NCBI GenBank assembly: GCA_021396245.1
Contig: WNYE01000017.1
Span: 310,001 to 374,000 of the forward strand
From: Sporothrix humicola
Lineage: Eukaryota; Ascomycota; Sordariomycetes; Ophiostomatales; Ophiostomataceae
Direction: 5' to 3'
DNA: 64,000 bases
Part shown: positions 11,726 to 20,824 of the stretch, in pieces
Position numbering within the stretch: position 1 is the first letter of the stretch
Layout: every line of letters starts with the position of its first letter
Notes under the pieces: model-generated
Told to the model about the DNA's origin: nothing
What the model saw: the letters and a program-made list of their open reading frames with translations, nothing else
The model's database searches: none
Translations under genes and position numbers: made by a program

Positions 11726-14690
11726 TGGCCGAAATGGGATGAGGGGAATGGATGAACGCAAAAGCGAACAAGTTGAGGAAGACAAAGACAGAGACGTGGA
11801 GGGCAAAGAGCCCAGGCGCGTCAAAGTCTGGCGGAAACGACAACCCAAAATCAGGATTCAGAGTCCAAATCAGTCCAGTATGGTTCGGTGCGGTCGATGC
11901 GTTTCGCTTGGCGCGTCGTTCCGAGCCCGAGGCGGAGGATGGGACGAGGCGTGTCGAGGGCGTCAAGACGCAAGACGCAAAAACGCCAATAGGGGAGAGG
12001 GGGAGAGAAAAGGACGCCGTCGAATCTTTCGCTTTTCGACGATGCCGTCGACTGTTTGTTTGGGCGGCCGGAGGGAAAGAGGTTCGCAGCTTAGGAAGCT
12101 GAAACCCGCAAGCTTGCTAGCGATGCAGAAAATAAAAAAAGGGGAGCCCAGAGAGCGAGGGAAGCGAAAGAAAGACGAGCGAGAAAGAAAAAGAGAGGGG
12201 AGAGGGGGACAGCCGCCAGAGCCTGTGCCTTGTGCCTGTGCCAGTACTAGAAGCGCGGGCGCTGGAAACAAGTAACAAGAACAAAAGCCCACTCTGAGAT
12301 GGGCCAAAAGGGGGCTTGTGTGCCGCGAGGACAGCGTTGCTTGTCGGATGGTGGAAAGAAAACAAAGCGACAATGATTTTGGGGATGGTCTTGTTTTTTT
12401 TTCTTCTCTCCTTATGCAAATTGGTCCTGCCTCTTGGGGCCTCGAAAGTTTTGGCTCGTTCCTTCCCCAACTCTTGCAGAATGGATGTTTTGTTTTGGGC
12501 GCGGCCCTTTGTAATTTGCCTGCATTTTACGCCGCCATTTCCACTTGGCTGGGAAGCCGTGCTACTCGGATTACATGCAAAAAGCTGGCTCGAGGAAGGA
12601 GGGGAGGGCGTGGGTAGGGAAAGAGTGGGATTGGAAGGAGCAAAGGAGGGGAAGACTGGGCGCTGCTGGAGCATTCAGCGGCTTTGGGGGGGAAGAGCCA
12701 GAAAACGAGCGCTGCGAGGGCCATTTCAGGCGGCTCTTTGTTGCTCCCAGGCCAATGTTGGGCATCCATCCCACCTCCACTGCAAAAGGCGCACTACACC
12801 AGTTCCGTCTTCAGGTTTTGAGTCAACTGGGGCAGCGACTCGTCAGCCACTGGAATAAGGAACGATAAATTGGGCCCTGGCAGCCCAGCGACTCGTAATG
12901 GCACTCGTATTATCAGCGTCGGATGCTGGCTGTATCGGCTGACTAAGGCGTCAACAAGGAAGAAAAGCGAATGATTGTGACAGACAGCAGAGAGACGCAA
13001 CAGCATGGCATCAGACGTCATCCCATATGTCTTCAGGCGTTGCGTTGCCCGGCTCCTTCCTGTTTCGCGCTCGTATCTTGGAGAATTCGCGCCTTCCATC
13101 TTGTATCCTCCACCCATCTTGCTTGCATTGTGCTTTTTGTGCAATCGTTTCAGGCTGCGCGAAAAGCTCATAAATAGGCCCGGCTGCGTCGCACATTTTG
13201 CAAGGCCGGTTCTCCCTTGTCTTTAAAATCTCAGAATCTTCCAATCTCCCAGCCTCCCCTTCGTCCAGCTCTGTCCTGAGTCTTACAATGCAATCTCGTT
13301 TTTCCATGGCTCTTGGGTGCTGATCATGGCAGCAAAGGCAGGCTCGCAAGTTTGGCAGGTCCCTGGGCCTCTCTTTCCTCTTTTGCTGGCGTTTTAGCCG
13401 CCCGAGCACCCAAGCAGCTCTGGCCAATCACATTCCACGGAGGATGCTGCAGCCACAGTTGCCACAGAAAGCCACAACGGCTACAGTTCCTGAGTTTGTT
13501 TGGTTCGTTTTGGTGCCCAAGACTGTCAGAACCGCCCAGACGGCCGACCGAATGAGAGAGCCGATGCAGGCAGCCTGCCTGCCAGTCTCCGAATTGCGAG
13601 ATTGGCCCTGCTTTGTTCTTTCGGCTTCCCCAGGACGCAGGACGGACCGAACGGCTTGTGGTGGAATATCCCCGATTTTTCCTACATTGTGAAGGGGGAA
13701 AGAGCAGCCATGTGGACTCCACAGCTTTGGCCATGGACACAAGGTACATAAAAGCGGGTCCCTAGACAGCTTGTTCTCCCCAAACAGCTCACACGATGCC
13801 GCAATTCAGTCAATTGTAGCCAGAGAAAATGTATGAAACTCGATGATACGAATTGATATGCCAATGTTGTTTCTTTACGTTTACTTTGAAGTCCAATACG
13901 CATCGTTGTTCGGAGAAAAGAGGCATGCTTTTGACGCATTTCCAGCCCTCTGAAAGCACCGCTTGTACCTTGGAAAATACGGCGATCCTATTGGCTGGCC
14001 CGGCGCCAGAGGTGTACTAGACTGCCGCTGGCCCAGCTCCAAAGGCCCCAAAGCTGGTGCGCTGCAAGTGCTGGAAATACCTCCTCACTTGCTCGCTCGA
14101 ACGGACGTTCTTGATCCAGCTTGATCCAGACCCAGGCCTGTGAAAAAAGAAGTGGCAGAAAGTAGCAAAAAAAAAGTAAAAAAGAAGCACAAAGTAGCAA
14201 AAGGAAGCAAAGAGCAGCACAAGGCAGCCCAAAGCAGTAAAAGTGCACCCCAACTTCACCCCCAATTTCCCCTCTCATCATGGCGAGGCGGACCCGCGAT
14301 CCCCAGATTTCCCCGGGAAATGGAGGCGGAACCGCTAGTTTTCGGCCAGTTGGGCAAACCCGTATATATAGTTTAAAATCATGGCTGGGCCCGGGGTATT
14401 TTCCAAAGTGCTCGTCAGAGCACGTCGTGTGCCTCTGTTTTCAATATTGCGACCCTGAGGCCTCATTCAAAAGCTTATTCCGAGAAGAGACCCAAGAACA
14501 CGGAAGCCGAGACGGAATGGGTCCGTGACGATCGGACGGCAAACATCACCACGATCCTTATCTATGGCTTTTTAGACAGCAACAAACAACCTTCCGACAC
14601 ATTCATTTGGAATACATGGTGAGTCTGGAAGAGTATGAGAAGTCAGAGTGAAAATCAAGTGAATTGTTGCTGCTGCATCTCCACACCGCT

Positions 14691-14722
14691 GAATCATGAA
14701 TCACTGGATTCGTGAATCACTG
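14691..14722. repeat. Tandem 16-bp direct repeat
   Basis: Two adjacent copies (14691-14706 and 14707-14722) match at 14 of 16 positions and contain the shared core TGAATCACTG. They lie 308 bp upstream of the RRM-protein start codon; a regulatory role is possible but untested. Confidence 0.8.
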
Positions 14723-15029
14723 GTCGTCCGAAACCATTGCATCAGACGAATGTTGACTTCTTTTTGGTGATTAACAGGAACGGGCACAAAGTATTGTGCA
14801 TTGTCATTCACTTGAATCAACAACCGACCTTGTCACAGAGCACAGCTCTCCTAATTTCGAGCCTCGACATAAAAGAAAGACGGTGAAGCGACGAGAAAAC
14901 AAACGAGGCGGATAGAAGGAGAAAAGGGAGAGACTCGACACAGCATATTTTGTGCCCACAAAACAAGCTTTCTGGGTGAACGGGAGGCTCGATACCAACC
15001 TACCCACAACCCTTCGCAAAGCGAGTCAG

Positions 15030-17240
15030 ATGAGGGGACCGCTTCTGTCCGAGGCCGATCTTGCTGGCACAAACGAAGGCGGACGAACACCAGCTCAAGA
15101 TCGAGCTCAGGCACAAGCTACAGCTGCAGCACGTGTGGCAGACAAGCGCGAAGCCGAACGGCGTGCATCGCTTTCACAAATGTGGCCATCATCGTCCCCG
15201 TCGTCCCTACCGCAGGCGGCCCTTGGCCCCGGGCAACTCTCTTCCCAACTCTCGCAACTCTCGCTGCAGCCACAACTTCAACAGCAGCCTCTGTCACCCA
15301 TGGCCACCCTTGTCCCTTCATATGAGACATTCGACCCTAGACATCACCATAACAGTCTCAGCAGCAGCGGCGGCAATGGCGGCGGAATCTGGCAGTATCC
15401 TCAAGCTCATCCGACCGACGCAAAGATGGAGCCGAAGCTTGCAGATCTGTGGCCGCGCCGTGCAAGCGAGACCATCCCGTCGGCATCGTGGCTCGAGGAC
15501 TACTACAACTCGGCCGTGGCAGACTATGATAACCCTGACGAGGAAGAGGATAGCGTGTTCTTCCCTGGGCAGAAGAGCCGTCACTTGAGCCAAAATAGCA
15601 ACCCTGCACAGACACAGACACAAGCCAACTTCGTCCAGCATCCATCATGGCTTCCAACAGTTTTCGACGATGCCAATGCTGCCAATTCCGCCGCCGGCCA
15701 CGACATTCTCCCACAGACAATAGCAGCTCGCCAGTCTCGACTCTCCTACCCGTCATCCTCTTTCCACTATCTGGCCGCCCAGCAGAAAGCCGCCCAAATG
15801 ATGCTTCAGAATGAACGGATCCTCCGCAGCCAAGCATATACCCCAGAGCAGCAGCTGGCCTTACTTCAGCTGCAACAACAGAGGCTGATCATGAAGCATC
15901 AGCTTCAGCAACAAATGGGACAGCAGCTTGGACGCGGGCAGATGCTGCATCCTCAAATGCACGCTACGGCCATGACCGGCCGTGAGGAGTTCAGCCAAGC
16001 CGCAATGGCAGAGGCAACGGGATCCTTGAATCTTGCCGATGCTTCATCTCGCAGGACTACGGCTGTTCCCCTTCCCCAGAAAGACGGTAGTGGTCTATTC
16101 TCCCCGACATTCCAATTCCAAGAATCACCACCGTCACAGTTGCCACCGCAAAATCAGACTGCCGCCCCTGCCCCTCCTCCGTCTGCCCCATCAGCACCAT
16201 CAACCGCTGGGCCGGCACCCACAAAGACATTCAAGCCCATGCAAATGGTCTTCCGCGAGGGCCGCCGGGCCTCGGCTAGCAGCACGAGCACCAGCAACAG
16301 CAGTGGCACAGGAACAGGCACGGCCAACACGGCCACAACAGCAGGTACCACCGATTCACTTTTCAGCAGTGATGCCAATATCCCCACTGCCGTGTCTGTG
16401 ACTGCAGCTGCCCGGCGAGCATCCTCGTCATCAGCCACTCAATATCACCAGTTTTGTGCTCCTCTCTTCTCATCGCCGTCGCCGACGTCGTTGGCCACTC
16501 TGGATGGCACTGCAGGAACTGGCCTTCCCCTTGAAGAACAGGTGTTTCGCCGCCAGCAGGGCATCTCGCTCAACTACCGCGGCGATATCCACAACCCCCA
16601 TAACCGCGGCGACCACATCCCCGCCCACCTCAATACTTCTCTGTTCCTGATGGGCCTGCCACCTCAGGCGGCTGTTGGCGATCTGCTGCGTGCCGTCGCC
16701 GATCTGGGTCCCACGGGCCGTGTGTTTGCCGCGTCTGTCAATCCGCCCGATCCGTCCCGCCGTCTACCGCTCGCAGCCGCCAAAATTTCATTCTTCACAC
16801 GCCAGCAGGCAGAGCGGCTCAAAGCACAGATTGACGCGCAGCAGCTCGTCATGTATGATGCAGGGAGTGGCCGCCCACTCACACTCCGCTGCGCGTGGAA
16901 CCGCGACAAGAAGCCACCGCGGCAGTGCGTCCAGGCGAGCGAGTGCCGCGTTCTTCGGATTCGGGGCCCGGCCGACGTGGTCAATTTTGAGGCCTTGTCG
17001 GCCTACTTTGACGAAAAGTTCCGGTACGAGCTGCAGGATGTGCGCGTCTTGTCAGGGCCGGATGCCCATGGCGGAGCAGGGAGTAACAGGCAGTCCGTCA
17101 GTGGCCTTGAACAAACAATGGAGTGGCGGTTTGCGAGTTTCCAGAGCCAGGCGATTGCGGCCAAGATGGCGCTCAACCAGGAACGCAAGATGGTGCGCGT
17201 TGAGTACGGACGGGATCCGTGTGAATGGGGCGAGTGTTGA
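15030..17240 (+). CDS. RRM-domain RNA-binding protein, Gln-rich
   Basis: Single exon of 736 residues. The open frame extends upstream to a GTG at 14952, but the first ATG is at 15030, so I start there. The N-terminal 530 residues are low complexity, with poly-Gln (about residues 270-310) and Ser/Thr/Pro stretches. An RRM is at about residues 534-625: RNP2-like LFLMGLP and RNP1-like AAKISFFT. A second, weaker RRM-like unit follows (about 638-730), starting CRVLRIRGP and ending MVRVEYGRDPCE. The layout resembles fungal proteins of the Mei2/CTC1-like type with C-terminal RRMs, but I cannot assign an orthologue. Probably binds RNA or ssDNA. An additional short upstream exon cannot be excluded. 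Confidence 0.8.
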   Translation: MRGPLLSEADLAGTNEGGRTPAQDRAQAQATAAARVADKREAERRASLSQMWPSSSPSSLPQAALGPGQLSSQLSQLSLQPQLQQQPLSPMATLVPSYETFDPRHHHNSLSSSGGNGGGIWQYPQAHPTDAKMEPKLADLWPRRASETIPSASWLEDYYNSAVADYDNPDEEEDSVFFPGQKSRHLSQNSNPAQTQTQANFVQHPSWLPTVFDDANAANSAAGHDILPQTIAARQSRLSYPSSSFHYLAAQQKAAQMMLQNERILRSQAYTPEQQLALLQLQQQRLIMKHQLQQQMGQQLGRGQMLHPQMHATAMTGREEFSQAAMAEATGSLNLADASSRRTTAVPLPQKDGSGLFSPTFQFQESPPSQLPPQNQTAAPAPPPSAPSAPSTAGPAPTKTFKPMQMVFREGRRASASSTSTSNSSGTGTGTANTATTAGTTDSLFSSDANIPTAVSVTAAARRASSSSATQYHQFCAPLFSSPSPTSLATLDGTAGTGLPLEEQVFRRQQGISLNYRGDIHNPHNRGDHIPAHLNTSLFLMGLPPQAAVGDLLRAVADLGPTGRVFAASVNPPDPSRRLPLAAAKISFFTRQQAERLKAQIDAQQLVMYDAGSGRPLTLRCAWNRDKKPPRQCVQASECRVLRIRGPADVVNFEALSAYFDEKFRYELQDVRVLSGPDAHGGAGSNRQSVSGLEQTMEWRFASFQSQAIAAKMALNQERKMVRVEYGRDPCEWGEC

Positions 17241-17825
17241 TGGACGAAGAGGACTCCATGATGGGAAAATAGAGTATAGAGAAAACATCGGGGCGGACAG
17301 GGTCAGGATGAAGGTTCAGGTTTAAACATGTTCAAAGTTATGGTTGGTCAAACGGATGAAAGTATGAAATGGGGGGCTCGAAAAAAGAGGTCAACAAAGG
17401 TCAAAAGGGATTCATGAGTGAGCGGCTGGACAAGCGCATGATTGGCGTCGATTGGTTTTTATATAAACCGCTTATATTGTGCTGTCTCCGTTGTGATTTT
17501 GATATAGTATAATGAGATCAGTTTCCAAGAAGAAACAGTGTATAATTTCGACTAGATGCCGTTGCGTTATGTTGGGATAAACAAGATCAACGTCTTCTCG
17601 AAAGGGCAAGAGCCAACACTGGGGGAAAAGTGGCCCTGATTACAAAACCCGCCTGCGTAGGGGCCCTTTCTTACCAAAATTATAGCGCACATTGCGCTGT
17701 GAATGACTGCTGCAATCCAACACCAAAAACGTCACATCTCACCGTAAAACCTGTTCTTATTTCAACATCATCTCGACATCCTTTTGGAGTTTTGCCGGCA
17801 CTCTCTTCACAGCAACAACCACGCA
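17241..17825. other. Intergenic: RRM gene 3' end and ATL promoter
   Basis: AT-rich 3' flank with a TATATAAA-like stretch near 17459-17480, then the promoter of the alkyltransferase-like gene. No gene seen. Confidence 0.5.
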
Positions 17826-18394
17826 ATGCCGAGATCAGACGAAGCTGAGTCATTCTTCTTTGCGGCGTACAGCGCCATCCAAGAAGTGCCGTACGGGAAA
17901 GTGACCAGCTATGGCCACATAGCAAACCTCATCGGGACTCGTAAGTACTCTGACCGTTACGTTTCGAATAACCTTTGAGTCTCTGAATGCCCGCTCACCA
18001 TGCAGCTCAACGTCCTCGTCAGGTCGGCATCTGCCTTAGACACTTGCCCGAGGAGGGGGACGTACCCGAGGGCAGGCTGTCGCGCTTCCATACGGGCACA
18101 GTGCCGTGGCAGCGGGTCATCAGCGCCAAGGGTGTCATCTCGCCGCGAGGACTTGCTGCCGGCGGAGCAGGGAGTCGAAACCGGCAGGCGGCAGCATTGC
18201 AGGCCGAGGGCGTCGAGGTGATTGCCGATGCGATGGGTGAGCTGTCTGTAGATCTTAAGCGGTACGGCTGGTTTCCACGACAGCTGCCTTCCGAAGCAGA
18301 AGAAAGGAGGGGAGGAGAAGACGAAAATAGGGAGGGAAATAGCGATGTCGAAGTCAAGGAAGAAGATGTCGAGATTAAAGAGGAGAGCGATTAA
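17826..18394 (+). CDS. atl1: Alkyltransferase-like protein (ATL), O6-alkylguanine recognition
   Basis: Two exons, 17826-17940 and 18006-18394, giving 167 residues. The AGT/MGMT DNA-binding domain is complete: PYGKVTSYGHIA (Tyr29), the Arg finger in PRQVG (Arg43), and PWQRVI at residues 72-77. Trp73 replaces the acceptor Cys of true alkyltransferases (PCHRV), so the protein cannot take the alkyl group itself. As in S. pombe Atl1, it should bind O6-alkylguanine, flip and bend the DNA, and hand the lesion to nucleotide excision repair. The C terminus after residue 130 is a charged tail absent from Atl1, with two adjacent sumoylation-type motifs, VKEE (155-158) and IKEE (162-165). It is convergent with the PIP-box histidine phosphatase gene. 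Confidence 0.92.
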
Positions 18395-18834
18395 GACGGG
18401 AGGAAACATCTACGTCGATAACATTTACGAAGTCACAAATTAAGAAAGAGAAAAATGCGCAGATAAAATCATATTGAATTAAATTACACCCTATCATAAT
18501 CATGATCATTCGTCGTACTGTGTTTACGGATGGATAGGGATCTGTTTAACAGTTAGTCTTTGATACTCGGAAGAACCATCAAGACGAGTGTAAGAGGATT
18601 GTCAAGAAAAAGTGCAAGCAAGACAACTGTCAGATAGCGGTTGGACTATTTATCCACATTTAATTCAGAACAGGTCTGTGAAAAGTGTTTTCTCATCATA
18701 GAAGTCTTGCTGCAGGAGGGATGTGTTTTGTAATGTTTCTGAAGGACGGTGATGCAAAGCATAGAGAAAAAAACGTACCAATTAAGATGGACGTGAGAGG
18801 ATGTGGTCAGGCCGGCCAACCACTCCCTGTCCTC
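18395..18834. other. Convergent 3' region, ATL / histidine phosphatase
   Basis: AT-rich, no open frame of interest. It holds the 3' ends of two facing genes. Confidence 0.5.
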
Positions 18835-19872
18835 TCACGCATCGTCCCCTCGCTTCTGCCTCTTGGCTGAAGGTCCAAAGAAGGAGTCCATTGTCTTTTG
18901 CTTCGGATCAAACCGAGCACTGCCAATGCCACCACGGGTCTTTTTCAGCCCGTCGAGATGTTCCACGCAGTTTACTTTCGTAACCTGCAGCTGGATACCA
19001 GCTCGCTGACCGGCATCCCCTTGCGTCTCTTCTTCCTCTGTGTCTTCCTTCTTCTTCTCTCCATTGACCTTGATAGCCATGACAAGGTACCCAGTGTTGC
19101 TCCACGGGACGCGCAACTCTGCAAGTCTTCGCTGTGCGGCTGCATCACTACCACTGGCAGCTACGGCCTGTGGCGATGGTGCAAGCCGTACTAGCTCGGA
19201 CGGCGCATGGCGCTGAAGCAGCGACGACAAGAGCACGCTGAGGATGAGGCCGTGTGCCACCACAACAATGGCACGCCGGTTGTCTACATCCTCGCTGATG
19301 TCCGTCACATCCACAACCATATCCCGTAAAAGAGGATACAGATGCGTGTCGATGAACCGCTCTGCGCGAACACGCATCTCGTCTCGTGTTTCGGCATCGG
19401 CAAAGGCATTTCGGCCTTTGTCGTTGCCGCCACCGCCAGCAACCCGGACGCCCTCGCCCGAGCGAAAGTCTCGCTCGCGCAGGTCGACCAGCTTGACGAC
19501 TTCTGTCGCAGCACCCTTTTCACTCTTCTTCTGGGCATCCAAGATGGCCGAAGCCGTCGCAGACGCCCGTTGAAGATCAGACGAGAAGATGTGCGTCGCA
19601 ACAAAGGACGACAGATGGGAACCGAGCCGGCGTGTCTGGAGCACACCATGAGCAGTCAATGCTGAATCGCGAGAACCAGCACTGGAAAGAGAGAAGAAAC
19701 GAAAAAAAGAGAAGAGGAAACGCGTGAGTCCATGACAGAACACGATAAAGAACGCGCGCACAAACCAAAGAAACCAGCAAAGGAGGAAGAGGAGAAGCTT
19801 GCTTCTTGTCACTAACTAGAGACCGGCCACGTTGTCAACGGACTCGCCATGGCGGACGAGGATGAGACGCAT
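18835..19872 (-). CDS. Histidine phosphatase (phosphoglycerate mutase-like) with C-terminal PIP box
   Basis: Two exons on the minus strand: 19872-19817 and 19681-18835, giving 300 residues. The donor GTTAGT and acceptor CCAG restore the family sequence VAGLYAGSRDSALTAHG across the junction. The catalytic RHG is at LVRHGES (residues 5-11), the second catalytic His in VVVAHGLILS, and a phosphate-binding Arg in SSDLQRASATA. The family is broad (phosphatases, mutases, the Tfc7 subunit), so the substrate is unknown. The last 21 residues carry QKTMDSFF (280-287), a perfect match to the PCNA-interaction consensus Q-x-x-[ILM]-x-x-F-F, followed by a basic GPSAKRQKR stretch that could also serve as a nuclear signal. 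A Glu-rich, Lys-rich loop lies at about 225-240. Confidence 0.88.
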
Positions 19873-20824
19873 TTCTGCGACAGCAAATGAACGAGGAAAA
19901 CGGTTCCGGTCAATCGATAGGCAAGAAGAGCTCTTCCATTGCCAAAAAGCAACAGATCTTCTTCTCCCTTGCTAGCTTCTCGTAGTTTGCAGCCCTCGTG
20001 GATGCCGGTTGGCAGTGTTGGATGGGAAATATGAAGAGGTAAAAAGAGTGTGATGTGTGGAAGGAAGAAGAAAAGAGATTTTGGAGAGAAAGAATTTTCT
20101 AGCTGTTGAAATAGGAACGGAAGGAGCAAAAAATAATGGCGGTGAGGGGTGGCAGAAATTGAGTCGCTGAAATCAGACCAAAACTAGGTGGGGATGAATG
20201 GGCCTAATGTTAGTTGCAAGTTGGAACAACTATCAGAGCTTCAGGTTCAGATCAAGAGCTTCGTTCGGGTGCGAAGAGGTTAACGGAGTGCTCTATGACA
20301 ACAAACCGGCTACACCTTCCGCAAACACTTTTTTCTTTATTTTTGTTCTTTTGAATTGATTTAAACAGCTTATGTTTTTGTGAGATTTTTTTATGCTATT
20401 TTCAATCGCTTCTTATTCAATTTTTTTTTTTTTTCAATTCAAAAACTAACACCAAATATGTTGGGTCATAGGCACAGAAGAAATGTTGCATAGAGAGGAG
20501 GCGAGAATGCCAGAATCTGTGGCTCCCGGGCAGGGCTAAATCTATGGCGCTAGGGTCACGTGACCCCTAGCCCAACAAAATATTGGAAGCAAAACTTATC
20601 TAATCAAGCCTTGACGCCTCATAAATTCCAAAATTGAGACAAGCAACTAATAGGGTTTGAGCAAGTAGTAGGATTATCAGGGATATTACATTATATTTGC
20701 TATGTCTAGATTATATTGACTAAGGTCAAGCTGCATGTGTTCGTTTTCTAGTATGCTAAGTGTGGGTATCATATCGTCGTTAAAGCTTCTCTATCTCGTC
20801 CAGTTTTTTTTTTCTCCGCCAACC
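19873..20824. other. Intergenic: histidine phosphatase promoter and GPI3 3' flank
   Basis: An AT-rich core (20330-20460) contains a run of T and an 11-bp inverted repeat, TTTTGAATTGA at 20350-20360 against its complement at 20434-20444. A CAGGG-initiated segment with a large E-box palindrome starts at 20531. No gene seen. Confidence 0.55.
20553..20566. promoter_or_regulatory. Perfect 14-bp palindrome centred on CACGTG
   Basis: GGGTCACGTGACCC is a perfect palindrome around an E-box, and the dyad extends imperfectly to CTAG on both sides. TCACGTGA is the preferred site of bHLH factors of the Cbf1/USF/SREBP class. It may be a protein-binding site, or the subterminal hairpin of a decayed transposon end. 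Confidence 0.5.

Larger units (their letters stand above)
11637..15029. other. 3.4 kb gene-free divergent interval, YAK1 / RRM protein
   Basis: This is the longest gap in the window. Plus-strand frames of 215 and 180 codons (11628-12275, 12316-12858) lack any recognisable family or sensible composition. Visible structure: a hexanucleotide run (11696-11725), TATA-like CATAAATA at 13169-13176 followed by a CT-rich stretch and an 11-codon mini-ORF (ATG at 13287), a second TATA-like ACATAAAAG at 13746-13754, a purine-rich AAG/AGC tract at 14140-14250, and a 16-bp direct repeat (14691-14722). It may hold long 5' leaders or an unannotated non-coding transcript. Confidence 0.5.

Noticed and set aside
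12316..12858. 180-codon plus-strand open frame with hydrophobic start
   Set aside because: No recognisable domain, no good splice or leader context, and several overlapping frames of equal quality.
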